The notes: generated from the letters alone by a model not told the origin. A stretch of DNA of 64,000 nt from UMGS1696 sp045643285 (GCA_045643285.1 JAZUKN010000097.1:1-64000); one strand, 5' to 3'. Shown: positions 31,925-41,482, numbered from the stretch's first letter. Numbers and translations: made by a program.

Positions 31925-33037
31925 ATGGCAAGCTTATCCCTGAAGCACATTTATAAGAAATATCCGGGTGGCGTTACCGCTGTAAGCGATTTCTGCCTCG
32001 AAATCAAAGATAAGGAATTCCTCATTCTCGTAGGACCTTCCGGATGCGGTAAAACAACGACGCTCCGTATGATAGCAGGTCTTGAAGAGATCACCGAAGG
32101 CGAACTTTTCATCGGCGACCGTCTCGTAAACGACGTAGCACCGAAGGACAGAGACATTGCGATGGTTTTCCAGAACTACGCTCTGTACCCGCATATGTCC
32201 GTGTTCGACAACATGGCATTCGGTCTTAAGCTCCGCAAGACTCCGAAAGAAGAGATCAAGCGCAGAGTTGAAGAAGCTGCAAAGATCCTCGACATCACAC
32301 ACCTCCTCGACAGAAAGCCGAAGGCTCTGTCCGGCGGTCAGAAGCAGCGTGTTGCTCTCGGACGTGCTATAGTCCGTAACCCGAAGGTATTCCTTCTCGA
32401 CGAGCCGCTCTCCAACCTCGACGCAAAGCTCCGTGCAGCCATGAGAACAGAGCTGACGAAGATCCACCAGAGAGTAGGTACAACGTTCGTATACGTTACG
32501 CACGACCAGGTAGAGGCTATGACAATGGCTACGAGAATCGTCGTTATGAAAGACGGTCTCATCCAGCAGGTCGACACACCTCAGAACCTGTACGATAACC
32601 CCGTAAACCTCTTCGTTGCAGGCTTCATCGGCACACCTCAGATGAACTTCATCAACTGCGTGCTTGATAAGAAGGAAGACGGCTACTACATCACATTCGG
32701 CTCGAACTCCCTCAAGATCCCGGCTGAAAAGGCATCCGACGAAGTTCTCGGCGAATATGCAGGCCGCGAAGTCGTTGCAGGTATCCGTCCCGAGTGCATC
32801 CACGACGACGCTCCGTCGCTCCGTCAGATGTCCGAGGCTGTTATCGAAACAGACGTTGAAGTTACAGAGCTTATGGGCGCTGAGATCTATCTCTATCTCG
32901 TAGCAGAAGAGACAAACCTCACCGCAAGAGTATCCGCTCGTTCCACCGCAAGAGCAGGTGACATCATCAATGTTGCATTCGATATGTCGAGACTTCACCT
33001 CTTCGATAAGGATACAGAACGTTACATCATTCACTAA
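31925..33037 (+). CDS. Sugar ABC transporter ATP-binding protein (MsmX/UgpC type)
   Basis: This 370-residue protein has Walker A GPSGCGKTT, Q-loop FQNYALYPHM, signature LSGGQKQR, Walker B VFLLDEPLSNLDAKL, and the H-loop in VYVTHDQ. The C-terminal 130 residues form the OB-type regulatory domain (VAGIRPECIH) of MalK-like ATPases. It powers carbohydrate import together with permeases and a binding protein encoded elsewhere; being alone suggests a shared ATPase as MsmX of Bacillus subtilis. AAGGAGG lies before the ATG. Confidence 0.93.
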   Translation: MASLSLKHIYKKYPGGVTAVSDFCLEIKDKEFLILVGPSGCGKTTTLRMIAGLEEITEGELFIGDRLVNDVAPKDRDIAMVFQNYALYPHMSVFDNMAFGLKLRKTPKEEIKRRVEEAAKILDITHLLDRKPKALSGGQKQRVALGRAIVRNPKVFLLDEPLSNLDAKLRAAMRTELTKIHQRVGTTFVYVTHDQVEAMTMATRIVVMKDGLIQQVDTPQNLYDNPVNLFVAGFIGTPQMNFINCVLDKKEDGYYITFGSNSLKIPAEKASDEVLGEYAGREVVAGIRPECIHDDAPSLRQMSEAVIETDVEVTELMGAEIYLYLVAEETNLTARVSARSTARAGDIINVAFDMSRLHLFDKDTERYIIH

Positions 33038-33055
33038 GTTACAGAATAACATATA

Positions 33056-33089
33056 CCGTCTTGTGCAGAAATGCGCAGGACGGTTTTTT
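33056..33089 (+). terminator. Terminator of the sugar ABC ATPase gene
   Basis: CCGTCTTGTGC pairs with GCGCAGGACGG (two G-U pairs) and is followed by six T. Confidence 0.9.
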
Positions 33090-33111
33090 ATATCATTTCA
33101 GTCAGACTGAC

Positions 33112-33141
33112 GGGCGGATTGCTAAAAAATCCGCCCATTTT
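33112..33141 (+). terminator. Second hairpin after the sugar ABC ATPase gene
   Basis: GGGCGGATT (33112-33120) pairs with AATCCGCCC (33128-33136), followed by ATTTT. It may be a back-up terminator ahead of the heat-shock promoter. Confidence 0.65.
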
Positions 33142-33184
33142 GCTGTCGTTCATAATAAATTCACAAAATATATTTATTTTGTTA

Positions 33185-33213
33185 TTGAATCAAACGGGGT
33201 AAAATGGTAAATT
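33185..33213 (+). promoter_or_regulatory. Promoter of the heat-shock operon
   Basis: TTGAAT (33185-33190), 17 bp, TAAATT (33208-33213). The transcript would start at or just before the CIRCE element. Confidence 0.7.
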
Positions 33214-33224
33214 ATATCTCGTGG

Positions 33225-33251
33225 TTAGCACTTCGCATACAAGAGTGCTAA
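33225..33251 (+). promoter_or_regulatory. CIRCE operator (HrcA binding site)
   Basis: TTAGCACTT, nine bases, GAGTGCTAA: the CIRCE inverted repeat with one deviation (T for C at the ninth base of the left arm). It sits in the leader of hrcA, so the operon is autoregulated by HrcA. Confidence 0.95.
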
Positions 33252-33280
33252 AGAAAGCAAAAACAGCGGAGGTGAGACGA

Positions 33281-34363
33281 ATGACTGACGAAAACGGCGG
33301 ATATAATGAACTCAGCGAGCGAAAAAAGCAGATTCTCAAAGCGATAATCGACGCGCACATCGAGAACGGCGAACCGGTCGGAAGTAAGTTTCTCACGCAG
33401 AATAAGCAGATAGGCTGCTCGTCTGCCACTATCCGCAACGAAATGGCTGAGCTTGAGGCCATGGGACTGCTCGAACAGCCGCATACATCAGCCGGACGTG
33501 TTCCGTCGGAGGCAGGGTACCGCTTCTATGTCGACTCGCTTCTCGACCGGTATAACCTCACGCAGAACGAAATAGCCGAGCTGAGACAGAACCTCACCCA
33601 GAAGCAGAACGAGCTTGACGCTATCATGCAGGCTGCCGTCGCACTTGCGTCAAAACTGACGAACTACACCGCGCTGTCGATAAAACCGAGACAGGTGCGG
33701 ATCACGGTGCAGAAATTTGAGATAATGCGCCTCGACGAATCGGCGGCGGTGCTTATTATGCTCGTCGGCAGTACGGTGAAAACGAAACACATCCGTTCCG
33801 ACAGACCGATCCCGACTGACGCCGCAGTTGCTCTCGCGCGTGTGCTGAACGCAAAGATCGCGGGCATCACGCCGACGGAGATAACAATGCCGCTTGTCAT
33901 GGAAATGGAACAGATGATGGGCGAGTACGACTACCTCGTTTCTCCCGTTATTAAAGCGGTCTGCGAAACGCTTTCGTCGTTCGACGGCGGCGATATAAAA
34001 TTCGAGGGGATCAACCGCCTGCTGTCTTATCCCGAATACTACGACACAGACAGACTGCGTGAAATGCTCACGCTGTTCGAGAAAAAGGACGACCTTTACG
34101 AAATGCTGTCCGACGAAGCGCAGGTCGGCGACGGCGTACACGTCTATATCGGGCGTGAAAACCTCGTCAAGGTCATGGACAACTCGACGCTGATATTCAA
34201 GCCGATCATCGAGCACGGAAGAACAGTCGGAGCGATCGGCATAATCGGACCGACAAGAATGGACTATAAGCGCGTTATCGCAACGGTCGACAGCCTGACA
34301 CGCGGAGTCGCGGACATACTGAACCGCACGCTTCCCGGCGGCAATAACGAAGACAATGAATAA
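33281..34363 (+). CDS. hrcA: Heat-inducible transcription repressor HrcA
   Basis: This 360-residue protein has the N-terminal winged helix (LSERKKQILKAIIDAHIENG, GSKFLTQ, SSATIRNEMAELEAMGLLEQPHTSAGR) and the C-terminal GAF-like domain with IGIIGPTRMDY near the end. It binds CIRCE and is stabilised by GroEL in the family model. The start is the ATG at 33281 with GGAGGTG just before it. An upstream in-frame GTG at 33221 would place the coding start before CIRCE and is rejected. First gene of hrcA-grpE-dnaK-dnaJ-prmA. Confidence 0.96.
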   Translation: MTDENGGYNELSERKKQILKAIIDAHIENGEPVGSKFLTQNKQIGCSSATIRNEMAELEAMGLLEQPHTSAGRVPSEAGYRFYVDSLLDRYNLTQNEIAELRQNLTQKQNELDAIMQAAVALASKLTNYTALSIKPRQVRITVQKFEIMRLDESAAVLIMLVGSTVKTKHIRSDRPIPTDAAVALARVLNAKIAGITPTEITMPLVMEMEQMMGEYDYLVSPVIKAVCETLSSFDGGDIKFEGINRLLSYPEYYDTDRLREMLTLFEKKDDLYEMLSDEAQVGDGVHVYIGRENLVKVMDNSTLIFKPIIEHGRTVGAIGIIGPTRMDYKRVIATVDSLTRGVADILNRTLPGGNNEDNE

Positions 34364-34383
34364 CTGAAATCGGAGACAATGTA

Positions 34384-34980
34384 ATGGCAAACGAAAAAGA
34401 CATCGGCAAAATCGACACTTTTAATGAGGAAGAGACTGCGGCAGAAGAAACCGTAAAAACGGAAGACGGCGCAAAAGACGATAAGAAAGAGAAAAAATCG
34501 GAGCTGAAAAAACTGCGCGGCGAGCTTGAAGAGGCAAAAAAATCCCTTGAAGCCGAAAAAAAACGCGCGGACGAAGCGAACGACAAGTATCTCCGCACAC
34601 TCGCCGAGTATGATAACTTCCGCAAGAGAACGCAGTCGGAACGCGCGAATATCTACGGAGACGCAGTAAACGACGCGCTCACGGGACTTCTTCCGATCAT
34701 CGACAATCTCCAGATCGCGCAGAAATATTCCGGCGGAGACGCGGAAAAGATAGCAGAGGGAGTCAATATGATCCTCTCGAAGCTCCCCGAAACACTCGAC
34801 AGACTCGGTGTAAAGCCGTTCGGCGAAGTTGGCGAGACGTTTGACGCGAATCTCCACAACGCCGTTCTTCACGAGGATGACGAAACAAAAGGAGAAGGCG
34901 AGATCACAGAAGTTCTCCAGTGCGGCTACAAGTACGGCGAGCGCATCTTAAGATACGCAATGGTCAAGGTAGCCAACTGA
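34384..34980 (+). CDS. grpE: Nucleotide exchange factor GrpE
   Basis: This 198-residue protein has an acidic, lysine- and glutamate-rich N-terminal coiled coil (about 15-75), then RTLAEYDNFRKRTQSER and the beta domain ending in VLQCGYKYGERILRYAMVKVAN, the GrpE signature. It exchanges ADP for ATP on DnaK. CGGAGA precedes the ATG, 20 bases after hrcA. Confidence 0.97.
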   Translation: MANEKDIGKIDTFNEEETAAEETVKTEDGAKDDKKEKKSELKKLRGELEEAKKSLEAEKKRADEANDKYLRTLAEYDNFRKRTQSERANIYGDAVNDALTGLLPIIDNLQIAQKYSGGDAEKIAEGVNMILSKLPETLDRLGVKPFGEVGETFDANLHNAVLHEDDETKGEGEITEVLQCGYKYGERILRYAMVKVAN

Positions 34981-35039
34981 TAAAACGAAAACCCAAACAT
35001 AAAATAAAAAAATAATATATTTTTGGAGGATAACTCATC

Positions 35040-36896
35040 ATGGCAAAAATCATCGGTATAGATTTAGGTACAACAAACTCCTGCGTGGCAGTTTTCGAGG
35101 GCGGCGAACCCGTCGTTATCCCGAACCCCGAAGGATCGAGAACAACACCTTCCGTTGTTTCTTTCTCGAAGTCCGGCGAGAGACTTGTCGGTCAGGTCGC
35201 AAAGCGTCAGGCTGTTATGAACCCCGACAGAACCGTTTCGTCAATCAAGCGTCACATGGGCTCGGATTATAAGGTAGCTATCGACGATAAGAAGTACACA
35301 CCTCAGGAGATCTCCGCAATGGTTCTCCAGAAGCTCAAGGCGGACGCTGAGGCATATCTCGGCTCTTCGGTTTCCCAGGCTGTTATCACGGTTCCTGCAT
35401 ACTTCTCCGACGCGCAGAGACAGGCAACAAAGGACGCAGGCAAGATCGCAGGTCTTGAAGTCATGAGAATCATCAACGAGCCGACGGCGGCAGCACTTGC
35501 TTACGGCGTAGATAAAGAAGGCGCGGAACAGAAGATCATGGTATTCGACCTCGGCGGCGGTACGTTCGACGTATCGATCCTCGAAATCTCCGACGGCGTG
35601 TTTGAAGTTCTTGCAACGAACGGCGACACAAAGCTCGGCGGTGACGACTTTGACGCTCGTATCATCGACTGGATCGCAACCGAATTTATGAAAGAGAACG
35701 GCGCTATCGACCTCAGAAAAGACAAATCCGCTCTCCAGAGACTCAAAGAAGCCGCTGAAAAGGCGAAGATCGAGCTTTCCGGCGTGACAACATCGAATAT
35801 CAACCTCCCGTTCATCACGGCAGACGCAACAGGCCCGAAGCACTTCGACGCAACACTCACAAGAGCAAAGTTCAACGAGCTTACCGCAGACCTTGTTGAA
35901 AGAACAATGGTACCGACAAAGAAGGCTCTCGCAGATGCAGGTCTTTCCGTCTCTCAGATAGATAAAGTACTTCTCGTCGGAGGCTCGACAAGAATCCCTG
36001 CCGTACAGGATGCTGTGAAGTCCTTCATCGGCAAGGACCCGTTCAAGGGTATCAACCCGGATGAATGCGTAGCTATCGGAGCGGCTATCCAGGCAGGCGT
36101 TCTCGGCGGAGACGTCAAAGACCTTCTCCTGCTCGACGTAACACCGCTGTCCCTCGGTATCGAAACACTCGGCGGCGTATTCAACCGCATCATCGACCGC
36201 AACACCACTATCCCCGTAAAGAAGAGCCAGGTTTACTCCACAGCCGCAGACGGACAGACATCCGTTGAGATCCACGTCCTCCAGGGCGAGAGAGATATGG
36301 CGGCAGGCAACACGACGCTCGGCAGATTCATCCTCGACGGCATCGCACCGGCACCGCGCGGAATCCCGCAGATCGAAGTAACGTTCGATATCGACGCAAA
36401 CGGTATCGTAAACGTATCCGCAAAGGATAAAGGCACCGGCAAGGAACAGCACATCACGATCACTTCGTCTACGAATATGTCGAAGGAAGACATCGACAAG
36501 GCTGTTCACGAAGCCGAGAAGTTCGCCGAAGAGGACAAGAAGAAAAAAGAAGCCGTTGAGGTAAAGAACAGAGCCGAACAGACGATCTACTCCGTGGAAA
36601 AATCTCTCTCCGATCTCGGCGACAAGGTAACGGACGCAGAAAAAGAACCCGTCAAGGCGGCTGTCGAAAAGCTCAAGGAGACAATGAAGACCGACGACAA
36701 CGATGCGATCAAGACTGATACAGAAGCACTCGAAAAGTCGTTCTATCCGCTCGCTGAGAAGCTCTATCAGCAGAGCCAGCAGGCAGGTGCAGACCCGAAT
36801 ATGGGCGGCGCAGGCTTTGATCCTAACGCAGGCGCACAGGGCGGCGACGGAAGCACATTCTACAGCAACGACTTTGAAGACAAGTCGGGCAACTGA
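35040..36896 (+). CDS. dnaK: Molecular chaperone DnaK (Hsp70)
   Basis: This 618-residue Hsp70 begins with the ATPase motif IIGIDLGTTNSCVAV, has IINEPTAAALAYG and VFDLGGGTFDVSIL, and carries the substrate domain with VTPLSLGIETLGG. The C-terminus ends in a Gly-rich tail and EDKSGN rather than EEVD, as is normal for bacteria. It folds proteins with DnaJ and GrpE encoded on either side. TTGGAGG lies nine bases before the ATG. Confidence 0.98.
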   Translation: MAKIIGIDLGTTNSCVAVFEGGEPVVIPNPEGSRTTPSVVSFSKSGERLVGQVAKRQAVMNPDRTVSSIKRHMGSDYKVAIDDKKYTPQEISAMVLQKLKADAEAYLGSSVSQAVITVPAYFSDAQRQATKDAGKIAGLEVMRIINEPTAAALAYGVDKEGAEQKIMVFDLGGGTFDVSILEISDGVFEVLATNGDTKLGGDDFDARIIDWIATEFMKENGAIDLRKDKSALQRLKEAAEKAKIELSGVTTSNINLPFITADATGPKHFDATLTRAKFNELTADLVERTMVPTKKALADAGLSVSQIDKVLLVGGSTRIPAVQDAVKSFIGKDPFKGINPDECVAIGAAIQAGVLGGDVKDLLLLDVTPLSLGIETLGGVFNRIIDRNTTIPVKKSQVYSTAADGQTSVEIHVLQGERDMAAGNTTLGRFILDGIAPAPRGIPQIEVTFDIDANGIVNVSAKDKGTGKEQHITITSSTNMSKEDIDKAVHEAEKFAEEDKKKKEAVEVKNRAEQTIYSVEKSLSDLGDKVTDAEKEPVKAAVEKLKETMKTDDNDAIKTDTEALEKSFYPLAEKLYQQSQQAGADPNMGGAGFDPNAGAQGGDGSTFYSNDFEDKSGN

Positions 36897-36913
36897 TAAA
36901 CAGAATAAAGCCA

Positions 36914-36946
36914 AAGGGCGGGGAACGGTATTTGTCCTCCGCCCTT
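36914..36946 (+). other. Hairpin in the dnaK-dnaJ gap
   Basis: AAGGGCGG pairs with CCGCCCTT across an internal loop; the following sequence has only a short T-run (GATTTTAT). It may be an attenuator or an mRNA stability element that lowers dnaJ relative to dnaK. Confidence 0.5.
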
Positions 36947-36980
36947 CGGGTGATTTTATAACTCTGAATGAGGCAGTATA

Positions 36981-38120
36981 ATGGCAGACAAAAGAGACTA
37001 CTATGAAGTCCTCGGCGTGTCGAAATCGGCGGACGAGGCTGAAATAAAAAAGGCGTACCGTTCGCTTGCGAAAAAGTATCACCCCGATATGAATCCCGGC
37101 GACAAGGAAGCGGAAGCAAAATTCAAGGAAGTCAACGAAGCGTACGACGTGCTGTCTGATCCCGATAAGAAGTCGAAGTACGATCAGTACGGACACGCGG
37201 CGTTCGATCCTGCGTCCGGCATGGGCGGCGGAGGCTTCGGCGGATTTGGCGGATTCGGAGACTTCGGCGGATTTGACATAAACGACATCTTCTCGTCGTT
37301 CTTCGGCGGCGGTGGCGGATCGACAAGACGAAACGGACCTGTCCGCGGAGATAACGTAACGGTCAGACTCACACTGACATTTGAAGAAGCCGTCTTCGGA
37401 TGCAAAAAAGAAGTGCAGTACCAGAAGATACAGAAGTGCGGCGAATGCGGCGGCACGGGTGCGGAAAAGGGAACACAGCCGAAGACCTGTCCGACGTGCG
37501 GCGGAAGCGGACAGGTGAGAGTACAGTCGAGAACGCCGTTCGGCATCGTGCAGTCGACAAAGGCGTGCGACAACTGCCACGGAACGGGTAAGATCATCGA
37601 AAAGAAATGTGCGTCCTGCCGCGGCACGGGATTTACCCGGGTTCAGAAGAAGCTCGACGTGAATATCCCTGCCGGAATCGACGACGGTCAGCAGATCGGA
37701 CTCAAGTATCAAGGCTCGGACGGTATGAACGGCGGCTCGTCGGGCGACCTCAATATCGTTATCAGCGTCCGTCCGTCGTCCGTGTTCGAGCGTGACGGCT
37801 ACGACCTCTACTGCGAAGTTCCGATAACATATTCCGACGCAACGCTCGGCGCGACTATCGACATACCGACGCTTGAAGGCTCGCAGAAATTCGAGATTCC
37901 CGAAGGCACGCAGACGGGTACGGTATTCACGCTGAAAAACAAGGGCGTAACGCGCGTCAATTCAAAGATTCGCGGGAATCTCTACATCACCGTAGTAGTC
38001 GAAGTTCCGAAGAATCTTACATCGGCGCAAAAAGACCTGCTGAAAAAATTTGCCGAATCGTGCGGCGAATCGAACTACTCGAAACGCGCGAACTTCTTCA
38101 AAAAATTCCGCAAAAATTAA
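36981..38120 (+). CDS. dnaJ: Chaperone protein DnaJ (Hsp40)
   Basis: This 379-residue class A DnaJ has the J domain with HPD at residues 34-36, a Gly/Phe-rich linker, a zinc domain with four CxxCxGxG repeats (CGECGGTG, CPTCGGSG, CDNCHGTG, CASCRGTG), and the C-terminal substrate domains. It stimulates DnaK ATPase and delivers clients. Normal length for the family. Confidence 0.98.
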   Translation: MADKRDYYEVLGVSKSADEAEIKKAYRSLAKKYHPDMNPGDKEAEAKFKEVNEAYDVLSDPDKKSKYDQYGHAAFDPASGMGGGGFGGFGGFGDFGGFDINDIFSSFFGGGGGSTRRNGPVRGDNVTVRLTLTFEEAVFGCKKEVQYQKIQKCGECGGTGAEKGTQPKTCPTCGGSGQVRVQSRTPFGIVQSTKACDNCHGTGKIIEKKCASCRGTGFTRVQKKLDVNIPAGIDDGQQIGLKYQGSDGMNGGSSGDLNIVISVRPSSVFERDGYDLYCEVPITYSDATLGATIDIPTLEGSQKFEIPEGTQTGTVFTLKNKGVTRVNSKIRGNLYITVVVEVPKNLTSAQKDLLKKFAESCGESNYSKRANFFKKFRKN

Positions 38121-38136
38121 AACATAAGGTGCTATT

Positions 38137-39069
38137 ATGGACGAAAACAACAGCTATGTTCAAATAAAAGTCGAATGTGCGTCCGCTGATCTCGAAATCG
38201 TTTCGGGGATCATGTCAATGGTCGACAACGGACTGATGATCGAAGACTACTCCGACGTCGATCAGATTCTCGACGGCGTGTACGGCGATCTTATCGACAA
38301 AACGATCCTCGAAGCTGACAGAGAGCGCGCGGCAGTGTCCGTGTTCATTCCGATACTCCGCTCGCCGAACGAAAGCGAAATGTTCATAAAAGAGCGGCTC
38401 GATTCGTGCGGAATAAAATATACGCTCACTCACACCGGAGTCAAGGAAGAAGACTGGGCGGATTCGTGGAAGCAGTACTATAAGCCGATAAAGACAGGCA
38501 AGCGGCTCGTTATCGTTCCCGTATGGGAAAAGTACGACGCAGAACCCGGCGAGACTATCGTCCTCATGGATCCCGGTATGGCGTTCGGTACGGGTACACA
38601 CGAAACAACGCGTCTTTGCGCCGGATTCGTCGAAAAGCACACGACGGACGGATGCACAGTGCTTGACGTCGGATGCGGCTCCGGGATCCTTGCAATAGCG
38701 GCGGCAAAGCTCGGTGCGGGCAAGTGCTTTGCGTGTGACATCGACCCCGTCGCCGTCAGAGTGGCGAAAGAAAACACCGAACTCAACTCCACGCCGAACG
38801 TCGAATGTGCGGTGTCCGATCTCCTCAGACAAACGCCGAAAATAGACGGCGGTTATCACGTCGTGGTCGCAAATATCGTTGCGGATGTCGTGATGCGCCT
38901 CGCTCCCGATGTCGGAGAATTTTTAGCTCACGACGGCGTGTTCATTGTCTCCGGAATCATCGCGGAGAGGGCAGAGGAAGTACAATCCGCGCTCGACAAA
39001 GCAGGATATAAGGTCGACGAAGAACGCTACGAGAACGGCTGGTACGCCGCAGTTATGGTCAGAAAATAA
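38137..39069 (+). CDS. prmA: Ribosomal protein L11 methyltransferase
   Basis: This 310-residue protein has the PrmA N-terminal substrate domain and the SAM-binding domain with MDPGMAFGTGTHETTRLC and VLDVGCGSGILAIAAAKLGA (about 178-197). VANIVADVVMRLAPD follows as in PrmA. It methylates L11. Its location as last gene of the heat-shock operon is common in Clostridia. A terminator follows. Confidence 0.96.
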   Translation: MDENNSYVQIKVECASADLEIVSGIMSMVDNGLMIEDYSDVDQILDGVYGDLIDKTILEADRERAAVSVFIPILRSPNESEMFIKERLDSCGIKYTLTHTGVKEEDWADSWKQYYKPIKTGKRLVIVPVWEKYDAEPGETIVLMDPGMAFGTGTHETTRLCAGFVEKHTTDGCTVLDVGCGSGILAIAAAKLGAGKCFACDIDPVAVRVAKENTELNSTPNVECAVSDLLRQTPKIDGGYHVVVANIVADVVMRLAPDVGEFLAHDGVFIVSGIIAERAEEVQSALDKAGYKVDEERYENGWYAAVMVRK

Positions 39070-39077
39070 TAAAATCC

Positions 39078-39117
39078 GCCGCTTTTTCGGTAAAAAAACG
39101 CTTAAGCGGCATTTTTT
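39078..39117 (+). terminator. Terminator of the heat-shock operon
   Basis: GCCGCTT (39078-39084) pairs with AAGCGGC (39104-39110) and is followed by ATTTTTT. The loop is long (19 bases). Confidence 0.78.
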
Positions 39118-39176
39118 CGGGAACTTTTTCCTCAGAATAACGTCTAATGAGCAAAACCGAAAGGGGAATCCGCAAA

Positions 39177-39758
39177 ATGAAGAGATTTATGATTTTTGTC
39201 CTGTGCGCGACACTGCTTCTCGCGGTACTGACCTCGTGCGTCGTAAAAGACGTACACGACGGACTCAGCGAGCTTGTACCAGAAAATAGTACAAACAAAC
39301 CGGAGAGCGAAAAAACTGAATCCGACCTCAAAGAATCGTTCTCATTCGCGCTTACATGGAACTGTCACGGAGATTCGACCTACGACAGCAAGACGGGCGT
39401 GCTCGTCAAGCAGAAGATCGCAACGAATCTCGACGACTTCACCACAACGCTGGTTTTGACCGACGAACAGCGCACCGAGGCGTATGAGATACTCTCACAG
39501 CTCGACTATTCGGAATATCCGAAAAACGAAAACTATAATCCGTCGGATATGATGTCCTGTCCTGACGAAACTATTATACTCACAGTCCGAATCGGCGGCG
39601 TGACGAGAAAAATCACCGCAAAGAATATTGCGATCATGGCAGAGGGCAAGGACAAGGCCGGAAAAGCATTTCTTGAGGCGTGCGGCGCGCTGAAAGAGAT
39701 GATCTACGCGACACCCGAATGGCAGAGCCTGCCCGAATACGAATTTTTGTATGACTGA
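39177..39758 (+). CDS. Uncharacterised lipoprotein
   Basis: This 193-residue protein starts at the ATG with AAAGGGG upstream and has a lipobox LAVLTSC (lipid cysteine at residue 21). A short Ser/Glu/Lys linker follows, then a globular part beginning SFSFALTWNCHGDSTYDSKTGV and containing RIGGVTRKITAKNI. I do not recognise a family. The frame also opens further upstream at 39147, but without a ribosome site. Single-gene unit between the heat-shock operon and the beta-helix lipoprotein. Confidence 0.75.
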   Translation: MKRFMIFVLCATLLLAVLTSCVVKDVHDGLSELVPENSTNKPESEKTESDLKESFSFALTWNCHGDSTYDSKTGVLVKQKIATNLDDFTTTLVLTDEQRTEAYEILSQLDYSEYPKNENYNPSDMMSCPDETIILTVRIGGVTRKITAKNIAIMAEGKDKAGKAFLEACGALKEMIYATPEWQSLPEYEFLYD

Positions 39759-39768
39759 AAACAATGTG

Positions 39769-39799
39769 AAAAACTGTCACACGGCAGTTTTTTCTTTTT
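39769..39799 (+). terminator. Terminator of the lipoprotein gene
   Basis: AAAAACTG (39769-39776) pairs with CAGTTTTT (39785-39792), followed by a T-rich run. Confidence 0.78.
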
Positions 39800-39891
39800 C
39801 AGTTATAAAATGAAATTTTATCACACTTGTTTCACATACCCGTCAGTTTGTGGGAATATAATCAGGTCATCACAAACGAAAGGATCACGAA

Positions 39892-41481
39892 ATGAAAAAG
39901 ATCATCTCAATCACACTTGCGCTCGTGATGCTGCTCTCGGCAGTATCGTGCGCGAAAAACAAAACCGAAGACAACATTACTAAAACGGAAAACGAACCTC
40001 AGACAAGTGATTATCAAGAGAAAGAGAACGAATACATCGAAAATACTGTGAAGATAGCGCTCTCCGACGACGGGATCACCGTAAAAGGCGAGCCTATCCT
40101 GACCGACGAATCGGCTGACGTATACGCCGCACACGACATTGTATATTATCACGACGGACAGGACTTCACCTACGGCGAGGGAGACGAAAAGGACGCTCAT
40201 TCCGCAGATGAAGCCGACGCACATACTGTAGTGCATATCGCAAAAGCGGGAGTCTACGAGATAAGCGGCAAACTCTCGCGCGGACAGATCGCAGTCGATC
40301 TCGGCGACGACGCGAAAGCCGATCCCGAAGCCGTTGTGACGCTTGTGCTCAATAACGCAGACATCACCTGCATGGTCGCACCTGCCGTGATCTTCTATAA
40401 GGTCTATGAATGCTCGGATACCGACGAGCCGACAAAGGATGTCGACACGACTTCGGCAGGCGCGAACATCGTGATCGCCGACGGCTCTGTGAATACGCTG
40501 AACGGCTCGTATGTCGCAAAAATTTATAAATCCGTGACGCTCAGCGAGGACGGAAGCGAGATCGTCGATTCAAAGAAGCTCCACAAATATGACGGCACAC
40601 TGTATTCTAAGATGACGATGAACATTTTCGGTGAAGAAAAAGGTGACGGCGTGCTGAACGTTAATGCCGAGAACGAGGGCATCGACAGCGAAATGCACCT
40701 CACGGTAAACGGCGGTAATATCAATATCATCTCAGGCGACGACGGAATAAACACGAACGAGGACGGCGTGTCCGTGACGACGGTAAACGGCGGAAATATC
40801 CGAATTACCGTCAACGGAAAGCAGGGAGAGGGCGACGGAATCGACTCGAACGGGTGGCTTGTTATAAACGGCGGAACACTTGTCTCAGAAGCGTGTGCGA
40901 CGAGCGGAGACGCAGGGATAGACTCCGACAACGGAATATATCTGAACGGCGGAACGGTCGCGGCAAGCGGAAATATGTACGACGCGATCGACGGCGGCGA
41001 GCAGAACTATATAGTGTTCACGTTTGCGTCACAGCAGCGCGGCGGTAAGACGTATTCGCTGAAGAATGCAGACGGCGCGGAAATTCTGTCAGTGTCGCCG
41101 ACGAATGCGTTCACTTATCTTGTCGTTTCGTCTCTCGAACTTGAAGAGGGCGAATATTCGCTTGAATGTGACGGCGAAAAAATGGCGGTATCCACAGGCA
41201 ACTCCGTAGGTATGCCCGGACAGGGAGGAATGGGAAGACCGGACGGTATGCCCGAGCCGCCGGAGATGCCCGACGGAATGGGCGAACCGCCGGAAAGATC
41301 CGACGGAATGAACGAACCGCCGGAAATGCCTGACGCTATGCCAGAGCCTCCGGAAATGCCCGACGGTATGCCCGAGCGTCCCGAAATCCCCGACGGACAA
41401 CACGGTGAATTTGATTTTTCCGAAACGTCAGAATCGTTCAGTATAAAAAACGGCGGAAACTTTATAACTGTGATAGGATAA
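39892..41481 (+). CDS. Lipoprotein of the Cthe_2159-type carbohydrate-binding family
   Basis: This 529-residue protein has a lipobox LLSAVSC (cysteine at 20). Residues of about 60-430 form a repetitive beta-helix with NGGNINIISGDDGINT, NGGNIRITVNGKQGEGDGID and NGGTLVSEACATSGDAGIDS, matching the carbohydrate-binding (polygalacturonate-binding) family first seen in Clostridium thermocellum Cthe_2159. A tail of seven or so repeats of the form P-D-G-M-x-E-P-P-E-M follows (about 440-510). The protein is likely a surface binder of plant acidic polysaccharide. GAAAGGA precedes the ATG. Confidence 0.87.
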   Translation: MKKIISITLALVMLLSAVSCAKNKTEDNITKTENEPQTSDYQEKENEYIENTVKIALSDDGITVKGEPILTDESADVYAAHDIVYYHDGQDFTYGEGDEKDAHSADEADAHTVVHIAKAGVYEISGKLSRGQIAVDLGDDAKADPEAVVTLVLNNADITCMVAPAVIFYKVYECSDTDEPTKDVDTTSAGANIVIADGSVNTLNGSYVAKIYKSVTLSEDGSEIVDSKKLHKYDGTLYSKMTMNIFGEEKGDGVLNVNAENEGIDSEMHLTVNGGNINIISGDDGINTNEDGVSVTTVNGGNIRITVNGKQGEGDGIDSNGWLVINGGTLVSEACATSGDAGIDSDNGIYLNGGTVAASGNMYDAIDGGEQNYIVFTFASQQRGGKTYSLKNADGAEILSVSPTNAFTYLVVSSLELEEGEYSLECDGEKMAVSTGNSVGMPGQGGMGRPDGMPEPPEMPDGMGEPPERSDGMNEPPEMPDAMPEPPEMPDGMPERPEIPDGQHGEFDFSETSESFSIKNGGNFITVIG

Positions 41482-41482
41482 C

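Noticed and set aside
31934..33052. A 372-codon minus-strand frame opposite the sugar ABC ATPase
   Set aside because: Shadow of a gene with complete ABC motifs.
33221..33280. hrcA start at the upstream GTG
   Set aside because: It would place coding sequence over the CIRCE operator and the likely transcription start; the ATG at 33281 has a strong ribosome site.
35241..37712. An 823-codon open frame on the minus strand across dnaK and dnaJ
   Set aside because: It is antisense to two certain genes and has no ribosome site or recognisable domain. Long antisense frames are common opposite these codon-biased genes.
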